In this document: positions 31,111 to 44,110 of the stretch, in pieces
Layout: each line of letters begins with the position of its first letter
Numbering within the stretch: the first letter of the stretch is position 1
Assembly (NCBI RefSeq): GCF_050624435.1
Contig: NC_134536.1
Location: forward strand, 128,472,758 to 128,536,757
DNA from: Tenrec ecaudatus
Taxonomy: Eukaryota > Chordata > Mammalia > Afrosoricida > Tenrecidae
Length of the DNA stretch: 64,000 bases
Reading direction: 5' to 3'
Notes under the pieces: model-generated
What the model saw: only the letters and a program-made list of their open reading frames with translations
Database searches by the model: none
Told to the model about the DNA's origin: nothing
Program-made: the position numbers and the translations under genes

Positions 31111-34100
31111 ACACTGGGCAAACCTGTACCTCGGACCCACTGGACAGCTGGGCCGAGGGCTGACACAGGGACGGACAGCGAAGTCCGCCCCAAAACTGGC
31201 CAAGCAGCATCCTGCAATCCCAGGACAGCCTGCCACACATTGCCCTTGAACCAGGCACAGGGCTGAGCCCTGCTCTCGGGGTGGGGGTGGGTGGTGGGGG
31301 GAGAAGCTGAGACCGCTGCTGTGAGAGAAAGCTCTGCTGAGGGATTCTTCCCACTGCCCCACCTGCTCCTCCCTGCAGCCCCCACAGGAGGCAAGAGGTT
31401 CAAGGCCAAGGACCAAGGACGCCCTCATGCCCCAGACTGCCATCCCTCCCTTCTGTGGCGGCTGATCTGCCCAACGCCCAGGGCAAAGTCGGCGGTGCCT
31501 GACAGGGAGGGAGGGCCCCAGGGCTGCGCACAGCCAGTTCATGAGAAGCCGCAGGAGAGTGCAAGATGCACAGGCCACACCTGCTTGTCCCCAAGTCCAC
31601 GTTCTCCAGTGGCCGGGCCCCCACCCCCTCGACACTGGCATAGGAAAGAGAAGCAGGATCGAATCCAGAAAAGACATGCTCCCTGGTTTTCCGAGTCCAG
31701 CCAGGCCCCCTGGGCACCAACAATGGCTTTCTATATTCTGCACTGCTACCTCATGCCACCACTCGATGGACCCCATCCTACTGCCCAGCCTCCTCCACAT
31801 CCCACATCACCAACCACTGCTCTGGGCTCGCCGCTTCTGAACTAACTAACCTGCCTTTCAGCTCACAGGGTCAGTGAACCACATAAGCAGGAGACCTTGC
31901 GGGGGATCACTGAATGAACTTTCCCCAATCAGAAAGGTCCGCCCTGACCACAGGCATGATTCCAGCTCTTCCCAAGACATCCAGCCCGAGTCGGTCACGG
32001 CTGCTGCTTTGCAGACCTAAGAGAGAGACGGTGGCCATTTCTGAACGTGCCAACTCTGCTGGCTACTGCCTTGTCCCGCCGAGCCCAGCAGCACAGAGGC
32101 ATAATAAAAGCCCAGAAGCCCTTCTGAAGGCTCCACAATGTGGGTGTCCCATCACCCGGGGATGAGGCCTCCCTGCAGGGAACTGTTCCCGAAGGTGGGG
32201 GTCTCTGGTTTGGCCAGCCATGGGCACAGGCAACCCTCCCACATTACAACATCCCGGAGCTCCCAGAGCCTCCAAAATCCAGGCCATGCCTTCGAGCAAG
32301 ACCCAAAGCACAAAACTGGCTCTGCCCTGTGATGGCCCACCCAGCGGAGGTCCTGGGGATTGTCTGGGAGGACCACCCCCATCATTACAATGCCCCCCAC
32401 ACCCACCTTGCCTGCCAGTGAATAGAGTAGCCCCTGCACCCCAAGCCCAAACTACCAGTCTTGCCTCCAGTGTCCCCGGGGGCCCCTCCTGCTTGCCACC
32501 AGCCCCCAGTTTCCAGCCTGCAGCTGTTCCTGAGACACATGAGCCAAGCCTTCAGCAATCTGGGGCGCGTGGCAGGCAGGCAGCCGGCGGCTCAAGGGGC
32601 GGGCCCTGGGCCCACAAGGCTGGAAGGTGCCAGCTGTGCCTGGACCAGCTCTGCTGCCCTGCATGCCGAGTGAGTGAGTGAGCGAGCGGCACGGCCGGGT
32701 AGGCCTGTGACAGCCAAGCCAGGCAGGTGGGCAGGAGACAGCGCCCGAGTGATCCTGAGCGCTGCTAACCCATAACGGCGCCCCTGAATCCGCACAGGGC
32801 AAAGCCCTCAAGTCTGCCCACTGGCCGAGGGTTCAGAAAAACGTGTGACAAGAACAAAGCCCTCCAGTAAGGAAGGCACCAAAAACCCCAAACAGAGCAC
32901 TGGACCTGAGACTCGGGCTGGCTCATGGACAAAGCGAAGGACTGATCCACAACAGAACGGGGCTCACCCCCAACCTTTCCACGTTCCTGATCAGAGACAA
33001 GCCACACAAACCAGCCTGCTGACACCTACCCAGGGTCCCTAGGAGCCCCTGAGCACCCTGCACTGCACCCCCATGCTAACAGCCCACAGAGGTCAGAATC
33101 CACTCAGGGCTTTTAGCCTGAACTCCAGAGACGGGCTTCCATATGTCTCTAGAACCCAGCTCTTTCCAAAGTCGGAGAGCGAGGGGGTTCACAGCAGGGG
33201 CACCCCTATGCAGGCGGCACTCACCGGTCTTGTAGTCTGAGGTCAGGGTCTCTGGGCCCATCAATGGGGGAGTCCACAGCCAGAGTCTGCCCCCTCGCTG
33301 GCTGAGGCGTCCCTCCCAGCTCTTCTTGGCTAAAGTCCACTCAAACCTCCAGACGTGGAAGGGGGTGGAGGACCAAACCCCACCCACTCCACCTTCTGGA
33401 GCAAAGGTCACCAATAGGAGGGGCCTCTTGGTGGGTACATGGTTCTGGGCTGTGGCTCTCATCCTACGGGGGCTTCCTTCTCCCTCTGTGAAACTCCCCA
33501 CAGTCAAGTCACGGTTTCCAGCACCCTCTCCCATGCCGACTAAGAACTGCACAATTGCCATCCTGGGTGTGAATAGTGCAGACCCTCCCAGCCCCACACC
33601 CGTCACAGCTGTCCCAGAGGCACAAGGAGCAGTGGCAGCCCAGTGACGGGGCATTCTCACAGCCCTCGGTGCTAACGGGCACAGACAGTGAACAGAAACC
33701 TCTGCCAATGCTGGACACACTATGGGGAGAGAGCCTGAGAGGGACTCCAGTGGCAGGCTGCCAGGTGGGCAGGAGGCCACGTGGAGAGTGGGCGAAGGAC
33801 ACTTCCTCAACCTGGAAGAACCCAGTGGTCAGGAGAAACAAGAGAGCAGAGGAGCCAGCAGGATGCCAGCTAAAGAGAAAGTGGCCAGGCTTGGGAGGGT
33901 GGAGGGCGGTGGCGCAGGCAGAGGCACGGTTGGAGGCACCCTCAGCGCAGGTTAGCTGGCCGGGGTCAGACTCACAGGGTTAGTGTCTTCTCCCTAGCCA
34001 GCCAGCTCTCCCAGGGAGCACGGTTATCCACACTCATGGCAGCCGCCCTCCGGGCACTCCATAGAAACAGACAGTCGGGTCTAGGAGCTGCAGAGAGAGA

Positions 34101-35739
34101 GAGAGCAGACGGGACACCAGGCTGCAGGGAGCCCCCTAGTCCCCATGGCCGCCCCTCACGGGCGCAGCTGACTTCCCACCAGGCCTTCAGGTGGCTTCTC
34201 CTCATCAGGAACCAGTACTGTACCCACCCTGCCATCCAGAGGGCCCAGCTCACTGACCTCAGGTCCTCAGGCTCTCTGGTTAGCCAACCAAAAGGACAGG
34301 AGGGGGCTACTGCTCGGGGCAGCTCCCTGCTCACTGCTGCCAGGCTGCACCATGGCCTCGGGGAGGCCAGTCAGGAACACAGAAAGCCAGGCTGTGAGAA
34401 CAAAGCCACCCACAGCTGCAGCTGCCACCCATCCCCGGCCGGTGCCAGCACAGTCCACCCCACCACCGCCCGTGGGCGCTGAGGAGCGGGGAGGGAAGGG
34501 ACCAGCCCGGGGATCCGAGGCTGCCAACAAGAGCTGCACAGAGCCCACAGGACAATGAGGACAGTGTGGGACCCAGATTGGAGTCAGGCCAGTCTGGCAA
34601 AGGCAAAGGGTGACACACGGCCACCTCACAGGGTCTGAGAGGGTCAGAGGTACCCTCGGGAGTCAGAGCTGCCCAGACTCCAAGAGAAAGGCTTGCACAC
34701 ACTGAGCATGAGCAGTGCCCGGGAAGGGCAACCCAGCCCTCACAGGAAGTGCAGGGGACCACCGACACACTCTTTCCCACCCCGGCCACAGCACACCCTG
34801 GCTTAGGGGTTCCAAGCAAATGAGAGCCCCAGGATGCCGGTGAGGTGGCCACACAAGGAAGCTACAGAGGCACAGCCTCTGGGATCACTTGGGCAGGACG
34901 GCAGGACAGTGACCTCCCACGGGCCTGGCCCTTCTCCCAGGTGCAGGTCAAGAAGAAGGCAATCAGGCCTTGCCAACAGTTACTCCCTGGGCTCTCCTCC
35001 AGGTTCCAGCAGCAGCCCTGAGTCTCAACAGGCCAAGGCCTGGCCATGGAGTGAGGAGGCCGTCATGCACAAGACGAAAAAGGCCACTCTTCTCGGGGCC
35101 AGACCTCTTCCCTCCACTGAAAGGCCGTGCAGCCCTTGCCAGGTCCCCAGACCATGTGGACACAGAGCCGGTGCTGGCTGGCTTTCAAAGGTAGAACGGC
35201 AAGCGATCCAGTCCAGAAACCAGGCACGCACTCGGCACCGAAACGGGAGGTGCCAGACCAGACACGTTTTCTCTGAACGAGGGGTAGAGGGCAGACTCTC
35301 ATGCAAAAGGCCACCCCGGTGCTCGCCCTGTTTGTCTCCATGCCGCTTCCCACTCAAGGGCCCTCCACGCTGGCCAGTCTCATCTCAGAACACAAAACCA
35401 GCCCCACACAGGGAAGCAGGGTGTCCGCTGTCGCAAAAGCTTCTGGTCCAGTTCTGCAGCCCTCCTAGGGAGCCAGCCAGGGCGAAAACTCCCCAAGCCT
35501 GGGAGGAAGGCTCTGAGCGGACTCCTCTCAGACTGCAGCGAGGGCTCGTCTTACCAAGGGAACAGAGAGCAGTGCGCTGAAGGGCAGCATGTCTTAGGAT
35601 TGAGCTGTGGGTTTAAGACAGTGCATGTTGAGGCCATAACCAGGAATAACCCTTAAAACACGGTTGGGAGGAGGAGCTCCCCATCTTTGAGGCTGGAGCT
35701 GGGTGAGGGCAGAAATAACTGCAGGGCTGGTGATTTACA

Positions 35740-35915
35740 AAAAGGAATCTTGGGGGGGAGCAGGGAGGGAGGGAAAAAATGCGGAGCTGATGCCAGAGAA
35801 AAGCGAGTGTTTTGAGAATGAGGAGGGCAGTGAATGCACAGTGTGCTTTACACAATAGATGTAAGTATGGATTGTGATAAGAGGTGTATGAGCCCCTAAA
35901 AATGATTTTTAAAAA
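35740..35915 (+). repeat. L1 3' end
   Basis: A purine-rich run (gggagggagggaaaaaatg), then 'tatggattgtgataagaggt' and 'gtatgagcccctaaaaatg', matches the sense version of the 2782 element's end. Confidence 0.75.
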
Positions 35916-36402
35916 GGGTTCTCTAGCAATTCCCAGACATGCATAAAGCCTCCATCTGCATCCTGGGCTTTGTCGCCCCCACGCCCTTTCCCGTGGTCCT
36001 CACCATCTGGTGGGCAGTACTACCACACTGTCCAGAGGACAAGTGTCTGGCCCAAGACCACGGGCAAAAGTAGGGCAGCATCCCAGTCTCCTGTCTCCAA
36101 TTGCAACGCAAATCAAGAAGCGGAGTCTTCCCCCAGGGAGCCACGGGAAGCCTGCCTGAAAGGCCTCTGACACGGAATCCCCTACACAGCTTACCTGGCA
36201 AGGGGCAGAGAGGCTACTCACTGCTCAGCTCCCCAAACCCAGATGCCCGGGGCCTAGCCCGCAGGCCCAGAGGAAGTCCAGTGTTTCCAGCCTTGGCAGA
36301 CTTCCCTGGAGGCAGTCCCTCCCTTAGGGGGCGAGGACAGTCCCCAGGCACCTAGCACTGAGGGGTTCTAAATGTCACCACAGCAGACAGCACCTCCACC
36401 CA

Positions 36403-36500
36403 CACACTCACAGCCATCGAGTCAATTCCAACGGCCAGAGATCTGATGAGGCAAAGCAGAACTGCTCCTTATGGTTTCCGGGGTTCCAAATCTTTCCCCA
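36403..36500 (-). repeat. AfroSINE fragment
   Basis: Reverse-orientation tail 'cagccatcgagtcaattcca', then 'gcagaactgctccttatgg'. The head is missing. Confidence 0.65.
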
Positions 36501-36939
36501 ACTCCGGCACCCCCGGAGCCTTGCGAACCACCACCATATGGCCCGGCTGAACTCCCAACCCCTCTCAAGTCTGCGTCACATAAAAAGCAGTTTATCACAC
36601 CAGCCAAGAGGAGTCCAGGGAAGAAAAGGCAGTGCCCACAGCCAAGGGAAGGGCCTAGGGGAGACTGCTTCCTCACTGAATAGCTACTGGCTGCCCCCTT
36701 GGGATTCGCCCGAGCATTAGCCACGCTGTAGTAAACTCTGTGAGCACAGAACCCCCTAGATGAGGCGAGGGATCCAACAAAACAACACAACCAGGAAAGC
36801 AAGCAGACACCCCCAGAGTAGAAGAGTGCTTGATAGTAACAGAGGGGGTGCTGGCAGCCAAAGACATTTTAGGAGAGGCTAGCGGAGCAGGAGACATTTC
36901 CCACAGGGTGCTTTGTCTCCTCTTAGGGAGGAGCCCGGG

Positions 36940-37108
36940 GGGAGTGGTGGGTCACATGTTGGGCTGCAAGCAGTTCAGAAGCCCCAGCTATTCTGTGGGA
37001 GAAAAGACCAGGCGCTCTACACCCAGTTACTGTCCTGGAAACCCACGAGGGCAGTTCTGCTGTCTACAGGGCCGCTATGACTCAGAACTGACTTGACGGC
37101 AGTAAGTT
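36940..37108 (+). repeat. AfroSINE
   Basis: Head remnant 'gggtcacatgttgggctgca' and tail 'gccgctatgactcagaactg'. It sits directly before a second copy in the same orientation. Confidence 0.7.
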
Positions 37109-37118
37109 AGGGCTAGCT

Positions 37119-37295
37119 TAGGGAGCCCTGGGGGGCTGTGATAAGCTTTGGGCTGCTAACCACAAGGTCGGGGTTCAATCCCACCATCTGCTCCTACGGA
37201 GAAAGCCAAGGCTGTCTGCTCCCAGAAAGTTACCATCTTGGAAGCCCTACAGACAGTGGCTAGGCATTGGAATCGACTCAGTGGCAGTGGTTGCT
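37119..37295 (+). repeat. AfroSINE
   Basis: 'gggagccctggggggctgtg' head, 'ttgggctgctaaccacaagg' box and tail 'attggaatcgactcagtggc'; nearly full length. Confidence 0.85.
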
Positions 37296-38460
37296 GGCAG
37301 AGGGACGCACCAAGGGAACAGGAAAAAAGCTGAAAAGGGAGACAGCTGAACCAACCACCTGGAAACTCATTTAAGCCAAGGTCATCCAACCCTGGAACAA
37401 AAAAGAAGTCACTAATACTATAGTTAGTTATTCTGTCCCCTTTTGTTTATGTAAGGCCTTCCTCCCCTAAACGTGTTTCCATGTACTCTGGTCTCCCGGC
37501 GGGAGGACTGGGTTGGGTCACATGGTAGCCAGGACTGCTCAGCAGCACCCACGGCATATAGGCTACATGCACAGCCTTCAGAGATCTGAAAAAAAGACAC
37601 TGTCCCTAAGTAGGGGACATGGGTGAGAGGCACCAACACCACAGCTAGCGACGTCCCTGGAGAGCGCACAGTGAGGGGCCCAGCGAGGGCCAGGGTTCAA
37701 GGAGCAGCCGAGGCTGCCGGTTACAGTGTCAGAGCCAACACCCTCTTCATCTGACTGGGCACTCATCCTGGACACCACACGGCATCACCCGGTGAACAGG
37801 CTCCTTTAGTGTGTGTTGAGAATCGGTGCCTGAAGGATTGCCCACATCTCCTGCACTAAAAATAAAAGGCCAAGAATGGACCATGCCTCTCAGCTCCCAT
37901 CAGGGGCTCTGGGACACAGCGTTGTTGGGCCCACTCTTCGTCATCAGTGCTCTCTGATTCACCCAAGGCTCTTCAGTTAAGAAAACACTAGGGGACGTGG
38001 ATCCTGAATCTACGCCACCCCACCCACAGCCTGAGTAACACTGCTAACCCACCATCCACCAGCGTCCAGTCATGTCCACGAGGATGATCCAGCCAGGAGC
38101 GAGAGAGCCCAGTGTGCCCAGCTCCTGTTGCACGGGACACACCCTGGGGATGTCCCCAATTTCATTTTCTTCTTGCTGCATTCCAAGAAAGGAGACGCTC
38201 TCAGTTTTACCCCTGCAGTAAAAGTATTCCTTGCTTCCCTGCAGAAGCCAAAGGGACAATTCGAGCTTGAATGAAACAAAGCCCTTTCTAATCCAGTTTT
38301 CCCAAATGAGGACCACTCACTCAGGATCTATTTACTGAGTGCTCATCCTAGCTAGACCTCTAAGTCACGCTGGTAGGGAAGTCAGGGAAACAGACAAAAG
38401 ACCCCCGGTGAGAGGGGCTGACCTAGGGGCTGCAGAGTGGGCTCCAACCTAGTGTGGAGC
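37296..38460. other. TJAP1 intron, nothing recognised
   Basis: No exon or repeat that I can support. Short open frames only. Confidence 0.4.
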
Positions 38461-38545
38461 TGGCACAGGACCGGGCAGTGTTTGGTTCAGTCACATACAA
38501 GGTTGCTATGAGTCGGGACCCACGTGACAACATCTAACCACAGGG
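38461..38545 (+). repeat. RTE LINE 3' tail fragment
   Basis: 'gcacaggaccgggcagtgtt', 'tgctatgagtcgggaccc' and 'catctaacca' follow the end of the RTE element seen at 57335. The SINE head is absent, which separates it from AfroSINE. Confidence 0.6.
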
Positions 38546-39259
38546 TGCTCCCGCTCCAAACACGTAGTTCCAATGCTCAAGACAAAAAGGTGCAAAGAGG
38601 TGAATGCCCCCTCATTTTACACAAGAAAGAGCAAGTATCTGCTCAGTAATTTGCAGTCACCCAGCTGGTTCAATGGCAAAGCTAAGTACTTCAACTGGGC
38701 TGCATCACACACTCTGTGCCCCATCCCTCCACTCCCCCCCCCCCTAGCTCCCTTCCTATGATCATAAGGGCCCCTTCTTGGAAGCTCAGACAAGTAAATC
38801 ATTCCACAGCTAAGTGCCAAAACCAAGACCAGAGGGGGGAGGATACCGCGAGAGAGCAGAGAGGGTAGGGAATTCAGGGGAAAAGCGCACTGGAAGCCAC
38901 AAAAGCGCTGGGCCTTCCGGGATGAGCGGAGTTTCGGAGGCAGAGGTGGGCATTCGGGACATGGCGAAGCACACAAGCAAAGAATAATAAAGGAGCAGGA
39001 TGGCCGAACCAGGTCGAGAGCAGGACGGGGCGGGTGACGTGAAGTGGCAGCGCCTCCAGCTAGCGAGAGTTCTGACTTTTCCCCCAGGGCACTTCTCCGG
39101 GAAGCCGATTCTGACAGAAGCTTAGAGATGGACTTCAATCCACTCCACATGCAAATGAATACTATACAGCACCTACTCTGTGCACGTGATCCTCAATGTT
39201 AGAGAGAGTACAGTCTCCTGAGAGTCAAGTAAATCAGAAATTACAATACAGCACTCATG

Positions 39260-39435
39260 GAAGTGCGTGGTGCAGGGTTAGGCACTCAGCTGCTAACTGA
39301 AAGGTCAGCAGTGTCACCCACCGCGGCTCAGGGGCCACGTAGTCTGCTTCCGTGGAGTGCAGTCTGGGGCAGTACTCCTCTCCTGCAGGGCTGCTGTGAA
39401 ACAGCAGCTGACTGCAGTGGGTTTGGCTGGGTTGG
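39260..39435 (+). repeat. AfroSINE, diverged
   Basis: 'ggcactcagctgctaactga' followed by 'aaggtcagcagtgtcaccca', with a late 'cctgcagggctgctgtgaa'. An older variant with a different box A. Confidence 0.65.
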
Positions 39436-41140
39436 GTTTTGGTGCAAGTGTCTGAAGTACAGAAGAAGGGCTCTCGTGGGGTGTAGGGTCTTAAAGGGGG
39501 TGGCACTCAAGCTGAGGGTGAAGGGCAAAGAGGAAGGTAAAGGAAGAAGAGGGGAAGAGACCATGAAATGGACTCTAGACCGCAGGGCCTGTGTGTGCAA
39601 AATCCCTGCCGTTAGAAAGGGCGGGCTGATGCATCCCGGGAGCTGTTAAGAGGCTGAATCCAGATGAGAAACAAGGGTTTACCCAGAGGTACTTGGCACT
39701 CAGCATACGGTAGGGTGATAAGGGAGAGGTGAAGGGACTAGACTCACAGATAATGCATGAATGAGGGCATTATGAGAACATTTTTTAATAGCACGACAAA
39801 AAGAGAGGGCGTGAAGGAGAGGGCTCAGATTCCATCAGCCCTCGCTTTGCTGGGCAGTTCCATCCAGTTACTAACCGTGACCGCAATCCAGAGGCTGAGG
39901 ACTTCTATCAAGGCACACTCTCGGGAGGGGAACGGGTCTCGGCACGCAGGCTTGCTGCAGCACAGAGCAAGATCAAACACAAGATCCTGGGCCACGTGGC
40001 TCCTAAGAGTCACTGCAGGAGAGCAGAGACTCGCACATGCTGCTTGACTTCAAAATCACACTAACCAGCAAAGCTCGCCCCAGAGCTGGGTAGGGTTGGT
40101 TAAGAATCCTTGGGAGGGGGGGCAGGGGGAAGCCCTCAGCCTTGAGCCTGGCTTCTCTGAAACTTGGTGAGACCCCAGGCCCTTGGCTCCCCTCATTGAA
40201 GGGTGTGGAGTCCCAGGTAGAGGGAAAAGATGGGTCCCGAGGGCATGGTAGGGAGGCAGGACGTGACTCAGAAGCAGGGGAAGAGTGAGCACACAAACAG
40301 CCAAAGGAAAGCCAGCCAATCAGGCCGCACGCCCCTGCCCCAAGGCTGTGCTAGCGCCTTCTGCCAGAACGAGGAGCCTTCCTCAGACCTAAGCCTCGGC
40401 GCAACACCCCTGTTCGCTACGCTCTTCCCCTCAACCTGGGGACGGGAGATATTTCAGATTTCATCTTGTTTTCTGCCCCTCCTGTGTGGTTTGCTAGGTG
40501 CTCTGTTTAAAACAGGCACTGAGACTGTCTGCACACGTAACACAAAGGCTATTTCAACCACTAATGTTGGTGACCCAAGTGAGACTGAAGTCCTCCAAAG
40601 GTCAGGGCCAAACGGAATTACGAAGGGAGAGCCGAGGTTTGGCTAGCCCGGCCCAGAGCATTCCCTCTCCCTCACCGCAGTCCCTGCACCAGTTTCTGTT
40701 TCTGGAGAAAGGGGGAATGGGGTGAACAGCTCCACTCGTACATGTTTGGGTTCTTTTTGATAACCCCAAATCTTTTCATCACATGCATAAATTAAGTCAG
40801 GACCAACAAACATGATCCAGGATAGGGTCAGAAACCAAGACATGTAAATTGCCACTTGGCATATTACAACAAATGTTGAAATGCCAAAGTCAGCCTGCCC
40901 GGGTTGGAATCTCTCTCAGCTGTTACTTTCCAGCTGGGTAACCTTGAGGAAATGTCCTTTGCTGCTGCGCATCTCCATGTTCTCATCTGTAACATTTGTT
41001 ACGCAGCATCCTATCCCTTCCCAGTTGTGAAGGATATCAAATTTGTTAACCCATGCCGACAAGCAGTGGTTAACGAAGTGGCACTTACAACAAACAGTGC
41101 CAAGCAATTACAATGTGAGTCGGAGCCAACTCGGTGGCAG
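39436..41140. other. TJAP1 intron, nothing recognised
   Basis: No coding exon. A short AfroSINE-like tail ('gtgagtcggagccaactcgg') lies at 41114-41140; the rest is unassigned. Confidence 0.4.
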
Positions 41141-41142
41141 AG

Positions 41143-41330
41143 TTCAGGAATGCTGGTGGCTGCGTGGGCTACACATTGAGCTGTTAACCACAGGTCAGCA
41201 GTTCTAACCCACCAGCTCTGCAGGAGAAAGACGAGGCCCTCGACTCCGAAACCCACCGGGTCAGCTCTCCCCCGTCCTATAGAGTGGTCATGAGTCAGTC
41301 CACATTGACTCCATGGCAGTGCGTTTGGAG
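41143..41330 (+). repeat. AfroSINE
   Basis: 'gctggtggctgcgtgggcta', 'gagctgttaaccacaggtca' and tail 'tggtcatgagtcagtccaca' followed by 'ccatggcagtgcgtttgg'; nearly full length. Confidence 0.8.
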
Positions 41331-41349
41331 TCTGGTTCTACATCAGTTT

Positions 41350-41440
41350 CCTGTGAGTTGGGATCGATGCAGACTCATGGCGACCCCACACGTTTCAGAG
41401 CAGAACTGAACTCGGTTGGGTTTTCAGCGGCTGTGACCTT
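41350..41440 (-). repeat. AfroSINE-like fragment, inverted to the preceding copy
   Basis: 'ttgggatcgatgcagactca' then 'ggcgaccccacacg' and 'agagcagaactgaac' is a tail half in reverse orientation. Confidence 0.55.
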
Positions 41441-41589
41441 TCTAAAATAGACCGACAGGCCCTAATAGCCTCCCCATAGCACTCACCATCGTCACTACAG
41501 CTCACCTGCAAACACAATGATCCTACAACCTCACAGCAAGAAATTGCATTTGATCTATTTCCAGGGGACCCTCAGGACCCATTATTCAT

Positions 41590-41815
41590 AAAGCAATCAG
41601 TGGGTTCCTGGGGGAAGGGGCTAGGGGAGGGGAGGGAGGGGATAAAAGGGAGCTGATCTCAAAGAGTTCAAGAAAGATGTTTTGAAACTGATGGTGGTAG
41701 CAACTGTAAAATGATGCTTAATCAAACTGAATTATGGATTGTTATAATATCTCCCAATAAAACTATTTTAAAATATTATTATTAAATATACATTACTGAT
41801 AAGACCAAAAAAAAA
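41590..41815 (+). repeat. L1 3' end, second subfamily
   Basis: G-rich run (ggggctaggggaggggaggg), 'attatggattgttataatat', 'cccaataaaactatt' and a poly(A)-like end. The pattern is similar to the 58560 copy. Confidence 0.65.
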
Positions 41816-42399
41816 AAAGCAGCCACTGGCTAAACCCTCCCAATCCTTCTTCCTAGTCTGTCCTCCACCACTGGTCTGTCTGTTTTTCCTCGCTGCGGTG
41901 GCGTGTGTGTTGCTGTGAGGCTGAAGGCTACGTCCCGGGTATTTTGTCACCCAAAGAGAACAGGTTCCAGCAGTTTGGGGACTGTAAAAAGGGAATAGAC
42001 TGTCCGGAGAGTCCGAAACACTGTCATTTACTGAAAACCTAATGAACAGAAGCAGAGTATTGCCAACATTGGGCTCCAACATCAGAACCATCGCGAGGAG
42101 GGTGGGGACCAGGCCGCATTCCATCCTGTGGTAGAGGCCACTTTGAATCGAACAGATTTCACAGCACCTAGAAGCTTCAGCTGTCTTGAGTCTGAAACCT
42201 GTTCACAGCTCAGTGATTCCTGGCATGTGAGATACCTGTGAAAGGGCTTCCAGCATGACAGCAGCACACCAGCGCACAGTGGGACAAACTGGCAGAGGAA
42301 GAGTGGCAACAATGCACTGAAACCTAACAACTGAGAACGTGGCTGCAGGTCATGGGGGTGGGGGTGAGAGAGGGGTGTCCTTTTGATCTGCTGGACGCC

Positions 42400-42450
42400 G
42401 CAGGGTTGCTATGAGTCAGAGCTGACTCAATGGCACCAAACAACAACACA
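42400..42450 (+). repeat. RTE LINE 3' tail fragment
   Basis: 'gggttgctatgagtcagagc' then 'gactcaatggcaccaaacaa' and a caa run, the RTE-type ending. Confidence 0.55.
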
Positions 42451-42459
42451 GTCAAGCTA

Positions 42460-42600
42460 AGAGTGCCTGGCGGGTGCAAATGGGAACGTGCTCTGCCAAC
42501 TAACCACAAGGCTGGCGTTCGAACGCACCCAGAGGCATGCTGCAAGGTAAGCCTGATCCTCTGAGAGGTCGCTGCCCTGAGAACCCTAGGGGGCAGCTTT
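42460..42600 (+). repeat. AfroSINE, diverged
   Basis: 'agagtgcctggcgggtgcaa', 'aactaaccacaaggctggcg' and 'ttcgaacgcacccagaggc'; the tail is decayed. Confidence 0.6.
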
Positions 42601-43340
42601 ACTTTTCACACCAATCACCGTGAGGCTGGCGTGGCTTCACAGTGGCAACTACCATCCACACGAGGCTGCAGCCCAGACACAAGATTCAACCATGAAGTCG
42701 GCGCTGAGACCTCACAAAAAAGCCTTTGAGACGGGTACTCCATTCGACAAGAAAGTTGAGTCACAAAACACATAAGCAATTTGGGAAGGTTAACAGGGCT
42801 ACAGATGGCAACGCCATAAGCTAAAAACGAGGGAGACTGGGCGCCAGCCCGTGCTCCTCACAACTAAGTGTGCTCGGCCACACGGCCTTTGCTGGCTACA
42901 GTCACAGAAAGAAGATCCCCAACCTTCTAGAATGAAGTCACAGCTAATTGGCTATCAGCCTGTCAGATACACGAAAGTACTGGAGCTGGCCCTTGTCTGG
43001 GACAGTAAGCCTTGTTTTGAGTGGGGGAGAGGAGGGTGTGGAGTCCCAAGTCAAAGCAGATCCCCCTCAGTCCAATCATGGCCCTGAACAGGCTTCTCTA
43101 GCAAGCTGCTCCCAACTCTAGCTGAGGCATAACCCCAGGGCACCAAAGGAAGTGAGGACCGCATAGGGTCTACTTTCTGGCTCCAACCCCTTTCCCTTTC
43201 CCCGCCCAACTTTAAGTCGACTTATCTCTCATGTCAAGCTTGGTCTCACCAGGAAAACATTTGTTGTTGTTGTTATTGTTGTTGAGAATACAAAGGAAGA
43301 GAAAAAATTTACCAGAAAAGTATGGTGCCAAAATTTAAAA
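42601..43340. other. TJAP1 intron, nothing recognised
   Basis: No exon or repeat named. A (ttg)n run lies at 43261-43284. Confidence 0.4.
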
Positions 43341-43344
43341 AAAA

Positions 43345-43432
43345 AACAAACCCACTGCCATCGAGTCAAACTGACTCATAGCCTCCCTGTAGGACCGGGT
43401 AGAAGACTGTAACTGTCTCCTCGTAGAAAGCC
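43345..43432 (-). repeat. AfroSINE 3' half
   Basis: 'cccactgccatcgagtcaaa' followed by 'gaccgggtagaagactgtaa' in reverse orientation. It ends before the head. Confidence 0.65.
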
Positions 43433-43449
43433 AAGAACCACAATGACAA

Positions 43450-43690
43450 ACAGAACAGAACTAAGAACCTAGAAATTGAGTCTATCAACCTATGGACAGC
43501 TCATCTTTGACATAAGGGTTGAAGATCATTACATAGGGGAATGACTTTAACAAATGGTGCTGGAAATTAAATAGGGCCCCTATCCCATATCACATGCATT
43601 TCATTTGCAGGAACATGAAGAAGGCCCCCTACCTCACACCATATACAAAAATGAACTCAAGATGGGTGCAGGGAGGGCAAGCTCCATAAT
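43450..43690 (+). repeat. L1 ORF2 fragment
   Basis: 'gacagctcatctttgacata', 'caaatggtgctggaaatta' and 'cctacctcacaccatataca' follow the 3' part of mammalian L1 ORF2 (the DNLTNxWCW-type region). The reading frame is broken. Confidence 0.65.
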
Positions 43691-44110
43691 CCTTTCTTTC
43701 CATTACTACACTGGTCCCAACTGTAGTGCACCTGTATCTGGATCTCCGAAATCAGGGGGTCTCAGGTCACAGGAAGTGATGGAATAAACATTCCCAGAGC
43801 TTCACATCAGTCAGCTTGCCTTCTTACCATAAGCTGCCCTCTGTTTGCTTCTCCCCCATCCCATCTTGATCTTTCCCGCCCGACTTTCCTTTCCCCTTCC
43901 TAACAAATTCACATCCCCAAAAGAACTCTAAAGAGCACCTCTTGACAGAAAAAAAGAAGAAATGAAGTAGACAACCAGCAAGAAGGAATTCTTCAGGAGC
44001 TGGTGACAACAGTACCTGTGGACCCCATCAGAAAGTTGCTTTCTCCTGAAAGCATGCACCTGTCTTCCTTCTCAGGTAGGCTGCCTGAATGAAGGTGTGA
44101 GAGAGATGGA

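Larger units (their letters stand above)
27720..36400 (-). other. TJAP1: TJAP1 5' intron region, repeat-poor
   Basis: This is about 8.7 kb of GC-rich DNA between the first coding exon and the first AfroSINE. It includes a possible L1 3' end at 35740-35915 but is otherwise free of repeats that I can name. Human TJAP1 has several non-coding first exons, and some may lie here; I cannot place them. Long open frames on both strands (for example 30019-30963) look like a product of base composition. Confidence 0.5.

Noticed and set aside
34834-35580. 248-codon open frame on the plus strand
   Set aside because: Low-complexity composition, no recognisable motif, and competing frames on both strands.
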